Below are positions 6,448 to 9,315 of a DNA stretch of 9,315 nucleotides, in pieces. Location: positions 1 through 9,315 of the forward strand of contig CACZON010000146.1 in assembly GCA_902782805.1 (NCBI GenBank), written 5' to 3'. Made by a program: the position numbers and the translations under genes. The notes beneath the pieces were generated by a model that worked only from the letters and a program-made list of their open reading frames with translations, searched no databases and had not been told where the DNA came from. This DNA is from Oscillospiraceae bacterium. GTDB lineage: Bacteria; Bacillota; Clostridia; Oscillospirales; Acutalibacteraceae. How positions within the stretch are numbered: the first letter of the stretch is position 1; each line of letters begins with the position of its first letter.

Positions 6448-8355
6448 TTACCAGATGCTGATGCGCTTTTGCGGCGCGAGATACATCCGGTCGTTTTCGG
6501 TAACGCCGAAGGCTTCGTACCATTCGCTGAAATTTCGGGGAGGCATATTTGCGCGCAGGCCGGCCGGGGAATGAACGTCGCTCGCCAGCAGCAGCTGAAC
6601 GTATTCTTCCTTAGCCTTGAGGCACCAGACCCGCGCCCAGTTGATGAAATACGCCTCAAAATCGGGCTGTTCCAGCGTATGCATGATTTCCAGCGTTACG
6701 CCCATACCGCCGTTGTCGGCGATATTCTCGCTGACAACCAGCTCGCCGTTGACCTTTCCGCCGTGATATTCGATCCCGTCGAACTGATCGATCATTTCCT
6801 TCGTCAGATCCTTGAAGGCTTTGAAATCTTCCTCGGTCCACCAGTTTTTCAAATTGCCGTTTTCGTCAAAATTGGCGCCGTTGTTGTCGAAAGCGTGGGA
6901 GATCTCATGGCCGATGACAGCACCGATGCCGCCGAGGTTTTCGCTGACGCTCTGCGAAAGTGCGTAGAACGGTTTCTGAAGGATCGCGGCGGGGAAAGTG
7001 ATATCGTTGGTGCTCGGATTGTAGCAGGCGTTGACCATATGGCCCGGCATGACCCATTCCGTGCGGTCGACCGGTTTTAACAGCCGGTCGAGCATGTCCT
7101 TCTGACGGATCGCGGATAATCGGCGCATCACATCGAAGTAAGAATCGTTCTCATCGAAGACGAGCCGGGACCAGATCTCTTTGATTTCGTCCGGATAGCC
7201 CATCTTGATCACGATCGTCGAAAGCTTCCTGATCGCCTGCTCCTTGGTGGCGGGTGCGAGGAAGGTGTTCTTCCGCATCCGCAGCTTATACGTTTCAATG
7301 ATCTTTTTTACAAGATCGACAACGTCTTTCTTTGCCGCTTCGCCGAAATAGGTCCTTCCGTAGTAGACGCCGACCGGCTCGGAATACATGCGCGACGCCG
7401 TCTGATACGCCTGCTTATCCAGCGCAGGATCGGAAGCGACGCCGGTGAGCGCCCGGCTGTACGTACGGCCGAGCGAGGCCAGCTCTTCCGAGAGATAAGC
7501 GGTGGAGCGCAGCAGCGCCTTGACGTAGGCCCAATGGAGATAGAGCGCAAGGTTTTCTTCGCAGAAATATCCGTTCATTTCTTTGATCGCCCGGGGATCG
7601 TATACGATCAGCGTTTCGGGGGCGTTCTCCGCGTAGAGACCGGACAGGAGCTTTTTGAGATCGAAAGGCGCCGTGCAGGCGGCAACGTCGTCTGCGCTCA
7701 TGGGATTGTGGCATTTATAGTATTCGGACCATTCCACCCGGCTCTTGACCTTCTTCGCGATCAGGGCGTCGTAGGCGAGCGTATCGCGGAGGTATTCTTT
7801 CTGTTCCTCCTCGCCGAGAGGCGTATACGCGAGCACTTTGGCCGCCATGTCGGAATAAACAGCGAGAAGCTGTTTCCCGGCGGGGTTTTCTTCTGCGTAG
7901 TAGGTAGTGTCCGGCAGGATGATCGAAGGACCCATTACGATCATCGAATTCTTGGTTGCATCCTGCATATCGGCGTCGACTTCCAGCTGGATCGGAAGAT
8001 CGATTCCGGAGAGGTAAAGATCGGCGGCGGCTTCGTTGAGCGCTTCGGCCGTACGGATCGCACGGATCTTTTCAAGAAGCGGCAGAACCGGAGCGATGCC
8101 TTCGCGGTTTCTGCGCTCGGTGTCCAGCACTTTTCGATAAAGCGCGACCGCATATCGCATTTCGGGAATCTCGGAGGTCTTTTCGCCGGCTGCGAATGCT
8201 CTGAAATCCGCCATCATGGTTTTTTCAACGTCCTGATCCAGAATGGAGAATCCGCCGGTCACCGGTCTGTCATCGGGAATCACGGCCGTTTCGAGCCATT
8301 CTCCGTTGACCGCTTCGTAGAGATCGTCCTGGATTCGAACCTTCGTTTCACTCAT
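6448..8355 (-). CDS. pepO: M13 family zinc endopeptidase (PepO/neprilysin-like)
   Basis: A 635-residue gluzincin metallopeptidase that cleaves oligopeptides on the amino side of hydrophobic residues in characterised relatives. The N-terminal M13 domain starts at DDLYEAVNGEWL (10-21). The catalytic C-terminal half has VNACYNPSTNDITFPAAILQ (441-460, the NAxY substrate-binding motif), IGHEISHAFD (481-490) with zinc ligands H483 and H487 and catalytic E484, and ENIADNGG (543-550) with the third ligand E543 and D547. DVHSPAGLR (593-601) supplies H595 and R601, and the protein ends in the family-typical ISIW. No signal peptide or membrane anchor is seen, so it is probably cytosolic like lactic acid bacterial PepO. 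The ATG at 8355 is chosen because AAAGGATGG ends 8 bases upstream; an in-frame TTG at 8388 and an ATG at 8367 lack spaced binding sites. It overlaps the stop of the upstream GH13 gene by 8 bases, implying coupled translation. Substrate and role are unknown. Confidence 0.93.
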   Translation of the reverse strand: MSETKVRIQDDLYEAVNGEWLETAVIPDDRPVTGGFSILDQDVEKTMMADFRAFAAGEKTSEIPEMRYAVALYRKVLDTERRNREGIAPVLPLLEKIRAIRTAEALNEAAADLYLSGIDLPIQLEVDADMQDATKNSMIVMGPSIILPDTTYYAEENPAGKQLLAVYSDMAAKVLAYTPLGEEEQKEYLRDTLAYDALIAKKVKSRVEWSEYYKCHNPMSADDVAACTAPFDLKKLLSGLYAENAPETLIVYDPRAIKEMNGYFCEENLALYLHWAYVKALLRSTAYLSEELASLGRTYSRALTGVASDPALDKQAYQTASRMYSEPVGVYYGRTYFGEAAKKDVVDLVKKIIETYKLRMRKNTFLAPATKEQAIRKLSTIVIKMGYPDEIKEIWSRLVFDENDSYFDVMRRLSAIRQKDMLDRLLKPVDRTEWVMPGHMVNACYNPSTNDITFPAAILQKPFYALSQSVSENLGGIGAVIGHEISHAFDNNGANFDENGNLKNWWTEEDFKAFKDLTKEMIDQFDGIEYHGGKVNGELVVSENIADNGGMGVTLEIMHTLEQPDFEAYFINWARVWCLKAKEEYVQLLLASDVHSPAGLRANMPPRNFSEWYEAFGVTENDRMYLAPQKRISIW

Positions 8356-8372
8356 GTCGTTTTCCATCCTTT
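8348..8372 (-). promoter_or_regulatory. Start-stop overlap and internal ribosome binding site coupling GH13 to the M13 peptidase
   Basis: On the minus strand the peptidase ATG (8355-8353) lies within ATGAGTGA, whose last three bases (8350-8348) are the amylase stop codon. AAAGGATGG (8372-8364), inside the amylase coding sequence, is the likely ribosome binding site. No promoter or terminator separates the genes, so the peptidase is read from the amylase transcript. Confidence 0.8.
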
Positions 8373-9315
8373 CCGTTCTGTTTTTCAAGGAAAAATCCGT
8401 ATTTCAAAAGGACGGCGGCGCCGTCTTTTTCTTCGCAATTTTGTGAAAAGAGAAACGTTCCGCCCGGAGAAACGGCAAGCGGTTCTCCCAGATTGACCGC
8501 GGCGCGCAGCGTCTCGCCGCCGAGGGTCCGGTAAAGGAAGACCCGTCCCGCGCCGTCGGTTTCAATCTTCAGCGTCCCGGTTTGGAGCGCAGCTTCCCGT
8601 ACGCGAAGCGCCGCGAGCGTGCGGAAAAACGCGAGGATCGTGTTTTCTCCGTTGACCCTGTCCCAGTCGAAGTATTTGCGGCAGAAGGGATCTTCGTATC
8701 CTTCGGTTCCGATCTCGTCGCCGTAGTAGATGCAGGGCATCCCCGGAAGGACGAACTGGAGGAACGCCGCGCAGAAGAGCCGGCGCTGCGCGATCACGCG
8801 CGCCTCTTCCTCCATCCGCCAGTGAGCCCGGTCCTGTTTGTGCTCGGGAGGCGGCGCCGGGGAGAGGGCAGAGAGCAGACGCGGGGTATCGTGGGTCGAG
8901 AGCATGTTCATCAGCGTATGGAGAACCTGCGGAGGATAGTTTTCCGCAAGATCCATGATGCGGCTGCGGAACGCAAATCCTCCGTCTCGTTCGCAGACGA
9001 AATCGAGGATCGCGTTGCGGAACGGATAGTTCATAACCGAATCGAGCTCGCCGGCGGTAAAATATCGGCGGCGCTGACCGTAGCTGATTTTATTGGAGGC
9101 ATCCTCCCAGACTTCGCCGATCAAAAGCGCCTGCGGATTGATCTCCTTGAGCCGCTTGCGCAGCAGCGCGATGAATTCGTCCGGCAGTTCGTCGGCCACG
9201 TCCAGCCGGAATCCGTCGGCTCCGGCGCGCAGCCAGTGTGCGACGACGCTGTCTTCGCCGCGGATGATAAAGTCGAGGTATCCGTCGTCGAGCTCGTTGA
9301 CGCAGGGAAGCGTCT
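8348..9315 (-). CDS. GH13 alpha-amylase-family glycosidase, C-terminal part (partial; neopullulanase/cyclomaltodextrinase-like)
   Basis: The frame is open from the window edge to a TGA at 8350-8348, giving 321 visible residues; the start lies beyond 9315. An apparent GTG start at 9199 is internal, because residues encoded upstream of it contain essential GH13 motifs. Visible motifs, numbered from the first whole codon: LPCVNELDD (2-10); GADGFRLDVADE (31-42) with R36 and nucleophile D38; LLIGEVWEDA (63-72) with acid/base E67; LSTHDTPR (138-145) with stabiliser D142; and PCIYYGDEIG...GYEDPFCR (193-212). About 80 C-terminal residues fit the usual beta-sandwich domain. The LPCVNE and GYEDPFCR patterns resemble GH13 subfamily 20 enzymes (neopullulanase, cyclomaltodextrinase, maltogenic amylase) that hydrolyse maltodextrins, pullulan or cyclodextrins, often inside the cell. 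The product would feed MalQ and glucokinase. The N-terminus, any signal peptide and exact specificity cannot be judged here. Confidence 0.9.
   Translation of the reverse strand, partial: TLPCVNELDDGYLDFIIRGEDSVVAHWLRAGADGFRLDVADELPDEFIALLRKRLKEINPQALLIGEVWEDASNKISYGQRRRYFTAGELDSVMNYPFRNAILDFVCERDGGFAFRSRIMDLAENYPPQVLHTLMNMLSTHDTPRLLSALSPAPPPEHKQDRAHWRMEEEARVIAQRRLFCAAFLQFVLPGMPCIYYGDEIGTEGYEDPFCRKYFDWDRVNGENTILAFFRTLAALRVREAALQTGTLKIETDGAGRVFLYRTLGGETLRAAVNLGEPLAVSPGGTFLFSQNCEEKDGAAVLLKYGFFLEKQNGKDGKRHE

Noticed and set aside
5600..6523. A 307-codon open frame on - opposite malQ
   Set aside because: It crosses the malQ terminator and the peptidase 3' end, and its composition is that of a shadow frame.
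6091..7080. A 329-codon open frame on + spanning the end of malQ and the peptidase 3' half
   Set aside because: It reads through a strong terminator and overlaps two confident genes in other frames; no domain is seen.
8356..8388. Longer M13 peptidase start at a TTG
   Set aside because: There is no ribosome binding site upstream and the extra 11 residues are not conserved-looking, whereas the ATG at 8355 has a well-placed site.
7534..8496. A 320-codon open frame on + opposite the M13 peptidase and GH13 genes
   Set aside because: It runs antisense across two real genes, has no family motif and no ribosome binding site.
9197..9199. GTG as the true start of the GH13 gene
   Set aside because: The open frame continues to the window edge and the preceding codons encode the conserved LPCVNE and GADGFRLD motifs, including the catalytic nucleophile.

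Overview
This 9.3 kb window carries a compact set of central carbohydrate genes from what looks like a Gram-positive anaerobe of the Bacillota, probably Clostridia. That placement is inferred from strong AGGAGG-type ribosome binding sites, the roughly 450-residue Bacillota-type glucose-6-phosphate isomerase, the PgcA-type phosphoglucomutase, a TTG start, U-tract hairpin terminators and moderately high GC. There is no rRNA, tRNA, CRISPR array, insertion sequence or phage gene, and I see no clear sign of recent transfer.

Layout. (1) 1-676: the 3' end of a membrane protein that looks like a MATE-family transporter, then a small NifX/NifB-like metal-cluster-binding protein with a His/Cys-rich tail, closed by an intrinsic terminator. 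(2) 668-3101: a two-gene operon on +, ROK glucokinase then glucose-6-phosphate isomerase, starting immediately after that terminator and ending in a strong bidirectional hairpin. (3) 3112-4779: phosphoglucomutase on -, convergent with the operon. (4) 4780-4945: a 166-base divergent control region with an extended -10 promoter for the mutase, a separate promoter for malQ, and a 15-base direct repeat around the malQ -35 element. (5) 4946-6431: 4-alpha-glucanotransferase (malQ) on +, with a TTG start and a second bidirectional terminator. (6) 6448-9315, on -: an M13 (PepO-like) zinc peptidase whose start codon overlaps the stop of an upstream GH13 alpha-amylase-family gene that runs off the window.

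How the genes work together. The GH13 enzyme would shorten alpha-glucans or maltodextrins, and MalQ would disproportionate them and release glucose. Glucokinase phosphorylates the glucose, the mutase links glucose 1-phosphate to glucose 6-phosphate, and the isomerase feeds fructose 6-phosphate to glycolysis. A glucan phosphorylase would complete the scheme but is not in the window. The peptidase is the functional outlier, although it is translationally coupled to the amylase gene.

I found no convincing undescribed system. The points most worth a second look are the amylase-peptidase coupling, the direct repeat at the malQ promoter, the catabolite-control-like sites in the same region, and the metal-binding tail of the NifX-like protein.
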